Part shown: in pieces, positions 6,259 through 13,641 of the stretch
How the letters are laid out: the number at the start of each line of letters is the position of its first letter
How positions within the stretch are numbered: the first letter of the stretch is position 1
Source: an uncultured Clostridia bacterium
Lineage (GTDB): Bacteria; Bacillota; Clostridia; Christensenellales; Pumilibacteraceae
Length of the DNA: 20,699 bases
Assembly (NCBI GenBank): GCA_947086925.1
Contig: CAMUAL010000031.1
Span: 1-20,699 of the forward strand
Direction of reading: 5' to 3'
Made by a program: the position numbers and the translations under genes
Notes under the pieces: generated by a model
The model's input: only the letters and a program-made list of their open reading frames with translations
Told to the model about the DNA's origin: nothing
Databases searched by the model: none

Positions 6259-6287
6259 TTGACAAATCGGCGTTCGACGGTTATAAT
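6259..6287 (+). promoter_or_regulatory. Consensus promoter of ilvC
   Basis: TTGACA (6259-6264) and TATAAT (6282-6287) match consensus exactly with a 17-bp spacer. The ATG is at 6331, so the leader is only about 35-40 bases. That is too short for a T-box or leader-peptide attenuator, which are common controls of branched-chain amino acid genes. Confidence 0.85.
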
Positions 6288-6330
6288 TATTGAAATATTC
6301 GCAATTTATAATCTCGGAGGATTTTATATA

Positions 6331-7338
6331 ATGGCTAAAATTTATTATCAGCAAGATTGCAATTTAGAATATTTAAAGAAAAAAACGGTTGCGATAATAG
6401 GGTACGGCTCGCAGGGACATGCTCACGCTCTGAACTTGCACGAAAGCGGAGTGAAAGTGATTGTGGGATTATACAACGGCTCTAAGAGTTGGCAGGTTGC
6501 CGAAAAGGCGGGTCTTACCGTTATGACGGCTTCCGACGCCGCAAAAAAAGCCGACGTTATTATGATGCTTACGCCCGACGAGCGTCAGGCCAAGCTTTAC
6601 CGCGAGGCTATCGAGCCGAATCTTACCGAGGGTAAAGCTCTTGCGTTTGCGCACGGCTTTAACATCCACTTCAAGCAAATAGTGCCCCCCGCAAACGTAG
6701 ACGTATTTATGATTGCGCCCAAAGGACCGGGCCACACCGTAAGGAGCGAATATTTGGAGGGCAAGGGCGTTCCCTGTTTGGTGGCGATAGAACAGAACTA
6801 CACGGGTAAGGCGTTGCAGATTGCGCTTGCTTATGCGGCGGGAATAGGCGGCGCGCGTGCGGGAGTACTCGAAACCACCTTTAAATGCGAAACCGAAACC
6901 GATTTGTTCGGCGAACAAGCCGTTCTTTGCGGCGGCGTAACCGCGCTTATGAAGGCGGGCTTCGAAACTCTTTGCGAGGCGGGTTACGACCCTCAGAACG
7001 CGTACTTCGAGTGTATACACGAAATGAAACTTATAGTAGACCTTATTTATCGGGGCGGATTCGGATTTATGCGCTACTCGATTTCCGACACGGCGGAATA
7101 CGGCGACTATCAGATAGGCAAGCGCATTATCACCGACGAAACGAAAAAAGAAATGAAAAAGGTGCTCGAAGAAATTCAAGACGGCACGTTTGCTTCCGCT
7201 TGGATTGCCGAGAACAATAACGGACGCGCTCACTTTAACGCAAAGCGTCGCTTAGAGTCCGAGCACCCGCTTGAAAAGGTGGGAGCGGAGCTCAGAAAAA
7301 TGTACTCGTGGAGCGACGAGGATAAGTACAGCAAATAA
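6331..7338 (+). CDS. ilvC: Ketol-acid reductoisomerase
   Basis: This 335-residue class I enzyme of valine, leucine and isoleucine synthesis isomerises and reduces acetolactate or acetohydroxybutyrate, with Mg2+ and NAD(P)H. The Rossmann motif GYGSQG is at 24-29. Catalytic and metal residues are present: H109, K131, D191, E195, E227, E231 and S252. The start is at 6331, preceded by CGGAGG; an upstream in-frame ATG at 6235 lies before the promoter and is rejected. The cofactor loop (46-53, GLYNGSKS) has Tyr-Asn where NADPH-preferring relatives have an Arg, while both phosphate-binding serines remain. No other ilv or leu gene is nearby, so ilvC stands alone here. A shared terminator separates it from convergent cysK. 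Confidence 0.97.
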   Translation: MAKIYYQQDCNLEYLKKKTVAIIGYGSQGHAHALNLHESGVKVIVGLYNGSKSWQVAEKAGLTVMTASDAAKKADVIMMLTPDERQAKLYREAIEPNLTEGKALAFAHGFNIHFKQIVPPANVDVFMIAPKGPGHTVRSEYLEGKGVPCLVAIEQNYTGKALQIALAYAAGIGGARAGVLETTFKCETETDLFGEQAVLCGGVTALMKAGFETLCEAGYDPQNAYFECIHEMKLIVDLIYRGGFGFMRYSISDTAEYGDYQIGKRIITDETKKEMKKVLEEIQDGTFASAWIAENNNGRAHFNAKRRLESEHPLEKVGAELRKMYSWSDEDKYSK

Positions 7339-7346
7339 TAATCGTT

Positions 7347-7388
7347 TTAAAAAACTCCCTCGCACATGAAAGAGCGGGGGAGTTTTTT
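7347..7388. terminator. Bidirectional terminator between ilvC and cysK
   Basis: AAAAAACTCCC (7349-7359) and GGGGGAGTTTTTT (about 7376-7388) form the outer stem, with CGC/GCG extending it around a loop of about 10 bases. A- and T-runs on both sides let it work for the convergent ilvC and cysK genes. Confidence 0.85.
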
Positions 7389-7396
7389 ATATTCGG

Positions 7397-8326
7397 TCAG
7401 TCTTGGAATAAAGGCGTAGACAAATATCTGTCGCCCGTGTCGGGGAATATGACAACTATTGTTTTCCCTTCGTTTTCTTTGCGCTCGGCAAGCTTTATTG
7501 CCGCAAAAAGCGCCGCGCCCGACGAAATGCCCACAAGCACGCCTTCCGTTTTTCCTACTTCTTTGCCCGAATTGAATGCGTCGTCGTTGCTTACGGCTAT
7601 AATCTCGTCGTATATTTCGGTGTTGAGTACTTTCGGCACAAATCCCGCGCCTATTCCCTGAATTTTGTGCGCGCCCGCAGCTTCTCCCGAGAGCACCGCC
7701 GAAGTTTCGGGTTCGACGGCAACAACTTTCAGATTTTTTATTTTGCCTTTAAGATATTCGCCTACACCCGTAATCGTACCGCCCGTACCTACGCCCGCAA
7801 CGAATATATCGACTTTGCCGCGGGTATCGTCGTAAATTTCCGGTCCCGTGGTTTTGCGGTGGATTTCGGGGTTTGCGGGATTAACGAATTGCCCGAGTAT
7901 TATTCCGCCGTCGATTTGGGCGGCAAGTTCGTCGGCTTTCGCAATCGCACCCTTCATTCCTTTTGCGCCTTCGGTTAAAACTATTTCGGCGCCGTAGGCT
8001 TTTATAAGATTGCGGCGTTCGACCGACATGGTTTCGGGCATTGTGAGTATAACCCGGTATCCCTTTGCCGCGCCCACCGCGGCAAGTCCTATGCCGGTGT
8101 TGCCGCTTGTGGGTTCGATTATAACCGAGCCTTTTTTTAATTTTCCGCTTTGTTCGGCGTCTTCTATCATAGCTTTCGCAATACGGTCTTTAACCGAACC
8201 TGCGGGATTGAAGTATTCGAGTTTAGCTAAAATTTTCGCTTTTAAACCGTGCGCTTTTTCTATGTGAGTAAGTTCGAGCAGAGGGGTGTTGCCGATTAGT
8301 TCGTCGGCGGATTTGTAAACAGCCAT
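7397..8326 (-). CDS. cysK: Cysteine synthase A (O-acetylserine sulfhydrylase)
   Basis: This 309-residue cytoplasmic enzyme makes L-cysteine from O-acetylserine and sulfide. PLP-binding Lys46 lies in NPAGSVKDR, the substrate loop TSGNT at 73-77, and the PLP phosphate-binding segment GTGGTITG at 180-187. QFVNP (146-150) and KIQGIGAGFVP (221-231) are typical of the CysK type and unlike cystathionine beta-synthase. Length matches the family. The ATG follows AAGGAG at good spacing, with an exact consensus promoter at 8388-8416. The divergent neighbour encodes an Rrf2-family regulator, and CymR of that family controls cysteine genes in other Bacillota, so that protein is a candidate regulator. No cysE is visible in the window. 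Confidence 0.97.
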   Translation of the reverse strand: MAVYKSADELIGNTPLLELTHIEKAHGLKAKILAKLEYFNPAGSVKDRIAKAMIEDAEQSGKLKKGSVIIEPTSGNTGIGLAAVGAAKGYRVILTMPETMSVERRNLIKAYGAEIVLTEGAKGMKGAIAKADELAAQIDGGIILGQFVNPANPEIHRKTTGPEIYDDTRGKVDIFVAGVGTGGTITGVGEYLKGKIKNLKVVAVEPETSAVLSGEAAGAHKIQGIGAGFVPKVLNTEIYDEIIAVSNDDAFNSGKEVGKTEGVLVGISSGAALFAAIKLAERKENEGKTIVVIFPDTGDRYLSTPLFQD

Positions 8327-8387
8327 TGTGATATACTCCTTTTTTGTTTTATGTCTATAAACATATTAAAACGATAGGTTTTATAAA

Positions 8388-8416
8388 ATTATATGATAGT
8401 TATCCTACTTTGTCAA
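8388..8416 (-). promoter_or_regulatory. Consensus promoter of cysK
   Basis: On the minus strand, TTGACA (8416-8411) and TATAAT (8393-8388) match consensus exactly with a 17-bp spacer. A small inverted repeat, GATAGTTATC (8395-8404), lies in the spacer. It could be part of an operator, but its arms are only 4 bp. Confidence 0.8.
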
Positions 8417-8436
8417 TGGGTTTAAGTGCAGTTTAC

Positions 8437-8465
8437 TTGATTTTTTCGAAATTTTGCGTTACAAT
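8437..8465 (+). promoter_or_regulatory. Promoter of the Rrf2-family regulator gene
   Basis: TTGATT (8437-8442) and TACAAT (8460-8465) have a 17-bp spacer, and the start codon is at 8508. Its -35 box lies about 20 bp from that of cysK, so one bound regulator could affect both promoters. Confidence 0.7.
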
Positions 8466-8507
8466 ACGGTTATTAAAGATAAACGAAACGAAGTAAGAGG
8501 TGAAAAT

Positions 8508-8906
8508 ATGATTTCAACGAGAGGAAGATATGCACTGCGCGTAATGATTGACATTGCCAAAAATCAGAAGGCAACAGGATTTATACCGCTTAAAGACATT
8601 GCCGACCGCCAACAGATTTCGGAAAAATACTTAGAGGGAATACTCGTAATACTCACCCGCGAAAACATGCTTATCGGCGTTCGAGGCAAGGGCGGGGGAT
8701 ACCGCCTTACAAAGAGCGCCGAGGAATACACGGTGGCGGAAATTTTGCTTCCCACCGAAGGGACGCTTGCGCCGATAGCGTGTCTTAAAGAGGGCGCACC
8801 CGCGTGCAACCGAAGCGATATATGCAAAACGCTTCCAATGTGGCGCGGTTTAAACAGCGTTATAATAAACTATTTAAGCGGAATCAAACTTTCCGACCTT
8901 TTGTAA
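8508..8906 (+). CDS. Rrf2-family transcriptional regulator (IscR/CymR-like)
   Basis: This 132-residue protein has a winged helix that starts with the family hallmark MISTRGRYALRVMIDIA. The recognition region DRQQISEKYLEGIL (about 36-50) and the wing with RGKGGGYRL (about 63-71) follow. A C-terminal region carries three cysteines spaced C-x7-C-x5-C, where IscR-type proteins ligate a 2Fe-2S cluster. CymR lacks such a set, so an iron-sulfur or redox sensor is likely. The start at 8508 follows AGAGGTG; an in-frame ATG upstream (8454) is rejected because it precedes the -10 box. It is divergent from cysK and upstream of an Fe-S carrier gene. Cysteine supply, Fe-S assembly or both are therefore reasonable targets. 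Confidence 0.9.
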   Translation: MISTRGRYALRVMIDIAKNQKATGFIPLKDIADRQQISEKYLEGILVILTRENMLIGVRGKGGGYRLTKSAEEYTVAEILLPTEGTLAPIACLKEGAPACNRSDICKTLPMWRGLNSVIINYLSGIKLSDLL

Positions 8907-8911
8907 AAGGC

Positions 8912-8968
8912 GTGCTGTTTGCATTTAAAAGAATCGGCAAATACGTAGGTTCTTTTCTATTTTAGCAC
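8912..8968 (+). terminator. Possible terminator after the Rrf2-family gene
   Basis: An outer GTGCT/AGCAC pair (8912-8916/8964-8968) encloses AAAAGAA/TTCTTTT arms (8927-8933/8950-8956), followed by a T-rich stretch. The stem is AT-rich with a long loop, so this is weaker than the other terminators here. Confidence 0.4.
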
Positions 8969-9015
8969 AATGAGCCGATTATATCAACTTTTTAACGCCG
9001 TCGGCGGGTTTTCGA

Positions 9016-9044
9016 TTGATTTTAAAGCGGAATGAGTGTATAAT
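9016..9044 (+). promoter_or_regulatory. Promoter of the Mrp-family gene
   Basis: TTGATT (9016-9021) and TATAAT (9039-9044) have a 17-bp spacer, with the start codon at 9092. It probably also drives the lipid-kinase family gene downstream, since no clear promoter lies between them. Confidence 0.75.
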
Positions 9045-9091
9045 GTTTTGCAGATAATATCAATATCGAAAAATTTGCGTGAGGTTTGAAT

Positions 9092-9916
9092 ATGTCAGAT
9101 TGTAATCATGATTGCGGCAGCTGCGGCGAAACTTGCAGTTCGCGTAAAAGTACGGATATGCACGCCGCTCCGCACGAGGGCAGTAATATAGGAAAAGTAA
9201 TAGCCGTTGTAAGCGGCAAAGGCGGCGTGGGTAAATCCATGGTAACCGCGCTTGCGGCTGTTGCAAGCGAGAGGCTGGGTTATCGCACTGCGGTTTTGGA
9301 TGCGGATATTACGGGTCCGTCTACTCCCAAAATGTTCGGCATAACCGAAAAAGCCACGGGTAGCGAAATGGGACTTTTTCCCGCAGTAAGCAACGGCGGG
9401 GCGGAAATAATGTCGCTCAATCTTCTGCTCGAAAACGAAACCGAGCCTGTGGTGTGGCGCGGTCCTGTTATTTCGGGTGCGGTCAAGCAGTTTTGGACCG
9501 ACGTTATATGGGGCGATGTGGACTTTATGTTTATAGATATGCCGCCGGGAACGGGCGACGTTCCGCTTACCGTGTTTCAGAGCATTCCCGTAAGCGGCAT
9601 AATAATAGTTACGTCGCCGCAAGAGCTTGTTTCCATGATAGTGGAAAAAGCGGTGAACATGGCGAAAATGATGAAAATACCCGTTCTCGGACTTGTGGAA
9701 AACATGAGCTATTACGTATGCCCGGATTGCGGCAAGAAACTTGAAATATTCGGAAAAAGCGAATTCGAGAAAACGGCGGCGCGGCTTGACATTAAACCCG
9801 TTATGCGAATACCCGTTAATCCCGAAGTTGCGCGTCTTGCCGACGAAGGACGGATAGAACAGGTCGACTGCATAGATTTAAAGCCGCTCGAAGACCTTAT
9901 AAAAAGCGTTAAATAA
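9092..9916 (+). CDS. mrp: Mrp/NBP35 family P-loop ATPase, iron-sulfur cluster carrier
   Basis: This 274-residue cytoplasmic ATPase is of the family that carries and delivers 4Fe-4S clusters to apoproteins. The N-terminus is cysteine-rich (C4, C8, C11, C15), like the NBP35 extension. The deviant Walker A motif GKGGVGKS is at 42-49, the Walker B-like FIDMPPGTGD at 148-156, and the cluster-bridging CPDC at 210-213 near the C-terminus. The start at 9092 was preferred over a TTG two codons earlier because GAGG at 9081-9084 is correctly spaced only for the ATG. There is no MIP18/DUF59 domain. The divergent or upstream Rrf2 regulator with a possible Fe-S cluster suits a shared Fe-S theme. Confidence 0.94.
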   Translation: MSDCNHDCGSCGETCSSRKSTDMHAAPHEGSNIGKVIAVVSGKGGVGKSMVTALAAVASERLGYRTAVLDADITGPSTPKMFGITEKATGSEMGLFPAVSNGGAEIMSLNLLLENETEPVVWRGPVISGAVKQFWTDVIWGDVDFMFIDMPPGTGDVPLTVFQSIPVSGIIIVTSPQELVSMIVEKAVNMAKMMKIPVLGLVENMSYYVCPDCGKKLEIFGKSEFEKTAARLDIKPVMRIPVNPEVARLADEGRIEQVDCIDLKPLEDLIKSVK

Positions 9917-9969
9917 TCTGCGTATAAAAGCGTGTAATAAAAACAAAAAGACAAATCGGACAAACCGTT

Positions 9970-10938
9970 ATGAGATGTTTATATTTATACAATCCCGTAA
10001 GCGGCAAACGAATTGCCGAAAAGAAAAAGGATTATATAGTAAAAAAGCTAATCGAGCGATTCGGCGAGGTGGATGTTTACGCAACGCGCGGGCAGGGCGA
10101 GCTTGCGGCAAAGGCGGGCGAGGCGTGCGGTGTGTACGACGTGCTTGTATTTGCGGGAGGCGACGGCTCGTTTAACGAAGTGGTTACGGGACTCGGCGAG
10201 CGCGAAAACCGACCTGTTTTGGGATATATTCCCACGGGTACGGTAAACGACGTTGCCCGCAGCGTGGGCATTCCGCTCGGTTTGCGCGGCGCGGTGAAAA
10301 ACATAACCGAAGGCGGAGCGTATTCTTTGGACGTAATGAGGGTAAACGACGGCTATGCAATGTATGTTGCATGCAGCGGCGGTCTTACGGCGTGCTCGTA
10401 TACGGCCAAACAAAGCGAAAAGAACAAACTCGGCAAAATAGCGTATGCCGTAGAAGCGATTAAAAAAGACCTTATATTCGAAGAATACGAGGTTAATTTC
10501 GACGCGGAAGGAAAAACGCAAAAATCCACCGCGGTTATGATAATGATTATGAACGGCAGAAGCGTGGCGGGCATGCCCGTAAACTCGGGCGGTTACGTGG
10601 ACGACGGAAAAGCAGAAGTTATAATAGTACACGAAAAGCCCAAAAAGCGTGAACTCGAATCGTCGCGGCATTTGCGATATTTAACTTCGGCTTTAAAGGT
10701 TTTTACGCGCGGATTCAAGCGGCTCACCAAAAGCAGAAAAATGAGCACGTACAGTCTTTCGGAATTTGCAATAGACGTATCGGACGATATAATATGGAAT
10801 TTCGACGGCGAACGCGGTTTCGGCGGCAAACTTAACGTAAAAGTTTTGAATAAGCACATAAGTCTTATAATTCCGCGTCCCGCCAAACGCCGCTCGTGTC
10901 TTTGCGACGGCAAAAACAGCAAAGAAGTTTTATTCTGA
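9970..10938 (+). CDS. Diacylglycerol kinase / YegS family lipid kinase
   Basis: This 322-residue protein is of the DagK/YegS/BmrU family, which phosphorylates a lipid hydroxyl (diacylglycerol or a related lipid) with ATP at the inner membrane face. The N-terminal NPVSGK (8-13), the nucleotide-binding GGDGSFNE (63-70) and GTVNDVAR (90-97) are the family signatures. A beta-rich C-terminal domain follows. The last 20 residues or so are basic and Cys-containing and look like a loose tail. The ribosome binding site is weak. It lies 53 bases after the Mrp gene with no clear promoter, so read-through transcription is likely. The real lipid substrate cannot be read from sequence. Confidence 0.88.
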   Translation: MRCLYLYNPVSGKRIAEKKKDYIVKKLIERFGEVDVYATRGQGELAAKAGEACGVYDVLVFAGGDGSFNEVVTGLGERENRPVLGYIPTGTVNDVARSVGIPLGLRGAVKNITEGGAYSLDVMRVNDGYAMYVACSGGLTACSYTAKQSEKNKLGKIAYAVEAIKKDLIFEEYEVNFDAEGKTQKSTAVMIMIMNGRSVAGMPVNSGGYVDDGKAEVIIVHEKPKKRELESSRHLRYLTSALKVFTRGFKRLTKSRKMSTYSLSEFAIDVSDDIIWNFDGERGFGGKLNVKVLNKHISLIIPRPAKRRSCLCDGKNSKEVLF

Positions 10939-10961
10939 AATTTTTGCGGAAAATCTCCGCA

Positions 10962-11516
10962 CTATTTCGGATTTCCCCACATAAGGTCGCCGCATGAAAA
11001 GGCTATAAGATACGGCTTTCCGAACAGCGATGCAAGGGTGGGAACAAACGCAAAGTCGGTTTCGCTGCCGCACTCGGCAATGCTTATAATGCAGTTGCAC
11101 ACGGGTGCGGTTTTTTTCCAATTCTTTGCAAACAAAACGTCGGTATCCACGAGTATTCCTACGTCGGCGTTGCGCAGGCGCAGAACTTTTATGGTGTCGC
11201 CGTCGGTGTAGCCGTTGCACAGGCTTATGGTGCGGTCGGCAATGTCGGCAAGCCGCCCGCCCGCAAAGGTGAAAACGGATACGTGCCGCAAATCGCCCGT
11301 TTTGGTTTTTATGCCGCAAATAACGGGGTAGTTGCATCTGCGCGATATTGCCGACGCCGTCTGCGTAAAATATTTTGCGTTGTTCGAGCCGTCGGTTAAG
11401 TCGTATTCTTTCGTAAGCGTATCCGCAACTACGGCGGCGTCGAATCCGCTTTCGGGATACGGAGATTCGAGCGACCCTACGCACACTTTCAGATTGCCTA
11501 TGCCTATTGTTTTCAT
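10962..11516 (-). CDS. Hypothetical protein, possibly a degenerate nitrilase-fold protein
   Basis: This 184-residue soluble protein shows no motif that I can assign with certainty. Its layout recalls the carbon-nitrogen hydrolase (nitrilase) fold. It has a helix then a strand PVICGIKTKTGD (64-75), a strand-turn VFTFAGGRLAD (81-91), and VGILVDTDVLFAKNW (119-133), which aligns with the segment around the catalytic Cys of nitrilases. In that alignment the catalytic Cys would be Asp124, so the enzyme would be inactive. The protein is also shorter than usual (typically about 260-300 residues). The start has only a weak GAGAG site. It is convergent with the lipid-kinase family gene. Family assignment is tentative; the coding call rests on the long open frame and codon usage like its neighbours. 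Confidence 0.6.
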   Translation of the reverse strand: MKTIGIGNLKVCVGSLESPYPESGFDAAVVADTLTKEYDLTDGSNNAKYFTQTASAISRRCNYPVICGIKTKTGDLRHVSVFTFAGGRLADIADRTISLCNGYTDGDTIKVLRLRNADVGILVDTDVLFAKNWKKTAPVCNCIISIAECGSETDFAFVPTLASLFGKPYLIAFSCGDLMWGNPK

Positions 11517-11626
11517 ACTCTCATAATATGGCGGCAGGCGGCGGTTGTGTTACCTTTTTTGCCTACGTTGTTTTGCCGCTTTTTCGGCGCGCGGCGGTAT
11601 TATATTATGCTATGCGGGTTAAACGG

Positions 11627-11655
11627 TTGCCATTTTTTTTGCGATATGATAAAAT
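11627..11655 (+). promoter_or_regulatory. Promoter of the mrnC-thyX-rlmB operon
   Basis: TTGCCA (11627-11632) and TAAAAT (11650-11655) have a 17-bp spacer. The expected transcription start (about 11662-11663) falls directly at the mrnC start codon (11664), which would make a leaderless message. A second, less well spaced candidate with TATTAT lies near 11599. Confidence 0.5.
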
Positions 11656-11663
11656 ATAAACGT

Positions 11664-12071
11664 ATGGAATCCGATAAGATAAACGCATTGAATCCCGTAA
11701 CGCTTGCATATATAGGCGACGCAGTGTTTTCTCTGTTTGTTCGCACCCGAGTGCTCGCGAACGCCGAGTATAAATCGGGCGAACTGAACAAGCGCGTCAA
11801 TTCGTTTGTTAATGCGGTTGCGCAATCGGCTATGCTCGAAAAGATTATCCCCGAGCTGACCGACGACGAAAAAGACGTTGTGCGGCGCGGGCGCAACTGC
11901 CACACTCCCGCAAAGGCGAAAAACACGGGACTTATGGATTACAAGCGCGCCACCGCCTTAGAAGCTCTGTTCGGTTGGCTGTATCTTACGGAACAGACGG
12001 AGCGGCTGAACAGTCTGCAAACAATGTGTATGAATATAAACGCGTACAACGACGTAAAAAAGGAGCGATAA
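11664..12071 (+). CDS. mrnC: Mini-ribonuclease 3 (Mini-III)
   Basis: This 135-residue RNase III-like enzyme without a double-strand RNA-binding domain matures 23S rRNA ends in Bacillota. The signature LAYIGDAVF (14-22) carries the catalytic acid (probably Asp19), and KATALEALFGWLYL-like residues (RATALEALFGWLYL, about 99-112) form the second metal-binding helix. HTPAKAKN (about 85-92) is typical. I chose the ATG at 11664; an in-frame ATG at 11646 lies before the -10 box. No Shine-Dalgarno site is present for either. The stop is directly followed by the ATG of thyX, and thyX overlaps rlmB by 4 bases, so this is a tight operon. The pairing with the rRNA methylase makes functional sense. Confidence 0.92.
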   Translation: MESDKINALNPVTLAYIGDAVFSLFVRTRVLANAEYKSGELNKRVNSFVNAVAQSAMLEKIIPELTDDEKDVVRRGRNCHTPAKAKNTGLMDYKRATALEALFGWLYLTEQTERLNSLQTMCMNINAYNDVKKER

Positions 12072-12806
12072 ATGCAGGTAACAGGAAAAGCTAAGCTTAT
12101 ACGCTACACGGCCGACCCCGAGCAGACGATTGCGCTTGCGGCAAAGCTGTGCTATGCAAGCGACGATATTGACGAGCTTATAGAAAAAATCGGCGATAAA
12201 GACAACGCCAAGTTTATAAATATTCTTACGAAGATGAATCATTTTTCGCCCTTCGAACACGCAAGCTTTACATTTGCGTTAGAGGGCGTTTCGCGCGCGC
12301 TGTTGGCTCAGATTACGCGTCACCGCATTGCAAGCTTTTCGGTTCGCTCTCAGCGTTACGTGTCGGAAGGCGAATTTAATTACATATTGCCGCCCGCAAT
12401 AAAGGAATTGGGCAAAGCCGCGGAAGAAAAGTACGTAAGCCAAATGAATCAGATGCTTACGTGGTACCGTGAGTGGCAGGAAGCTCTCGGAGGAGACGGC
12501 GAAAAGAGCAACGAGGACGCGCGCTTTGTGTTGCCCAACGCATGCGAAACGAAAATGATAGTTACCATGAACGCGCGCGAACTTATGCACTTTTTCGCGC
12601 TCAGGTGCTGTAACCGCGCTCAGTGGGAAATACGCGATATAGCTTGGCAGATGCTTTCCGAGGTTATGAAAGTTGCACCCGCGGTGTTCGGAAATTCGGG
12701 TCCGGGTTGTCTTAACGGCGCGTGCCCCGAGGGCAAAAAGAGTTGCGGACGACCTAACGAAATCAAAGAAAAACACGCCGCATTGACAAAAGGACTTACA
12801 AAATGA
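12072..12806 (+). CDS. thyX: FAD-dependent thymidylate synthase
   Basis: This 244-residue flavoenzyme makes dTMP from dUMP using methylene-tetrahydrofolate and NAD(P)H. It replaces ThyA in many anaerobes. The ThyX signature R-H-R-x7-S is complete (R83, H84, R85, S93), followed by the conserved QRY. The CETKMIVTMNARELMHFFALR region (about residues 158-178) binds nucleotide and FAD. The C-terminal tail holds four cysteines (CLNGACPEGKKSC and an earlier residue), an extension seen in some clostridial ThyX proteins. The ATG follows the mrnC stop without a gap, with AAGGAG inside the mrnC end, so translation is coupled. Confidence 0.96.
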   Translation: MQVTGKAKLIRYTADPEQTIALAAKLCYASDDIDELIEKIGDKDNAKFINILTKMNHFSPFEHASFTFALEGVSRALLAQITRHRIASFSVRSQRYVSEGEFNYILPPAIKELGKAAEEKYVSQMNQMLTWYREWQEALGGDGEKSNEDARFVLPNACETKMIVTMNARELMHFFALRCCNRAQWEIRDIAWQMLSEVMKVAPAVFGNSGPGCLNGACPEGKKSCGRPNEIKEKHAALTKGLTK

Positions 12807-13534
12807 AAATAGAAGGCAAAAACGCAGTGGGCGAGGCAATTCGCTCGAATAAAACGATTGACAGACTGCTTGTTCAGAAGGGACTGAAAGACACCGCTTC
12901 GAATAAGATAATAGACGAGGCTAAAAGCCGCGGCATTAAAATCTTTTTCCGCGAAAAAGAAGCTCTCGACCGTGAGAGTACGCAAAACCGTCATCAGGGT
13001 TTTATAGCCGAAATAACAGACTTTAAATATTCCGAGCTGTCCGACGTTCTTGCTCTTGCCGACAGTAAGGGAGAAAAGCCGTTTGTGCTTTTGCTCGACG
13101 GTGTGGAAGACCCGCATAATTTGGGAAGTATTCTGCGTGTTGCCGAGTGCGCGGGAGCGCACGGCGTAGTAATTCCGCGCCACAGAAGCGTTTCGGTGAA
13201 CGAAACGGTTATAAAGGTTTCGGCGGGGGCGGCGGCGCACGTGCTTGTTGCCAAAGTCACCAACATAAACGACGCAATCGACGACCTTAAAAAAGCGGGC
13301 GTTTGGGTGTATGCCGCCGATATGGACGGCGAAAGCATTTACAAAACCGACGTTTCGGGAGCGGTAGCGTTTGTTATAGGCGGCGAAGGTCAGGGTGTAA
13401 AAAGACTTACGAAGGAAAAATGCGACGCGGTTGTGTCGATTCCCATGTTCGGCAAAGTAAATTCGCTTAACGCATCGGTTGCCGCGGGAGTGGTTACGTT
13501 TGAAAAATTGCGTCAGGACGCAAACAAGAAATAA
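12803..13534 (+). CDS. rlmB: 23S rRNA (guanosine-2'-O-)-methyltransferase, TrmH/RlmB family
   Basis: This is a 243-residue SPOUT-class methyltransferase that would 2'-O-methylate a guanosine in 23S rRNA using S-adenosylmethionine. The N-terminal substrate-binding domain (1-75) starts with GKNAVGEAIRS. The catalytic domain shows motif 1 NLGSILRVAECAGAHGV (about 108-124, catalytic Arg in ILR), motif 2 FVIGGEGQG (near 189-197) and motif 3 IPMFGKVNSLNASVAAG (near 213-229), which form the trefoil knot. The start overlaps the thyX stop as ATGA. Gene order mrnC-thyX-rlmB is common in Clostridia. An annotation as a generic TrmH-family RNA methyltransferase would also be correct. Confidence 0.95.
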   Translation: MKIEGKNAVGEAIRSNKTIDRLLVQKGLKDTASNKIIDEAKSRGIKIFFREKEALDRESTQNRHQGFIAEITDFKYSELSDVLALADSKGEKPFVLLLDGVEDPHNLGSILRVAECAGAHGVVIPRHRSVSVNETVIKVSAGAAAHVLVAKVTNINDAIDDLKKAGVWVYAADMDGESIYKTDVSGAVAFVIGGEGQGVKRLTKEKCDAVVSIPMFGKVNSLNASVAAGVVTFEKLRQDANKK

Positions 13535-13641
13535 CAGCCGTCCGTTTTCAAGTGCGGGCGTCGAGTCGCGGTAAATAGCACAAACCCAACTTATGGGGCG
13601 TTAAAACGAAAAAAATAAATTTCAGGAGATATATAAAAATT

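Noticed and set aside
6211..6330. T-box or leader-peptide attenuator ahead of ilvC
   Set aside because: The promoter at 6259-6287 leaves a leader of under 45 bases with no terminator hairpin.
6469..7233. Long open frame of 254 codons on the strand opposite ilvC
   Set aside because: It is the antisense shadow of a fully conserved enzyme; it has no ribosome binding site and a composition rich in Arg, Phe and Tyr without any family features.
8395..8404. GATAGTTATC inverted repeat as a defined Rrf2 operator
   Set aside because: Four-base arms are too short to call; mentioned only within the cysK promoter entry.
10939..10961. TGCGGA/TCCGCA hairpin after the lipid-kinase family gene as terminator
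   Set aside because: The stem is only 6 bp with no T-run on either strand, so it is not supported.
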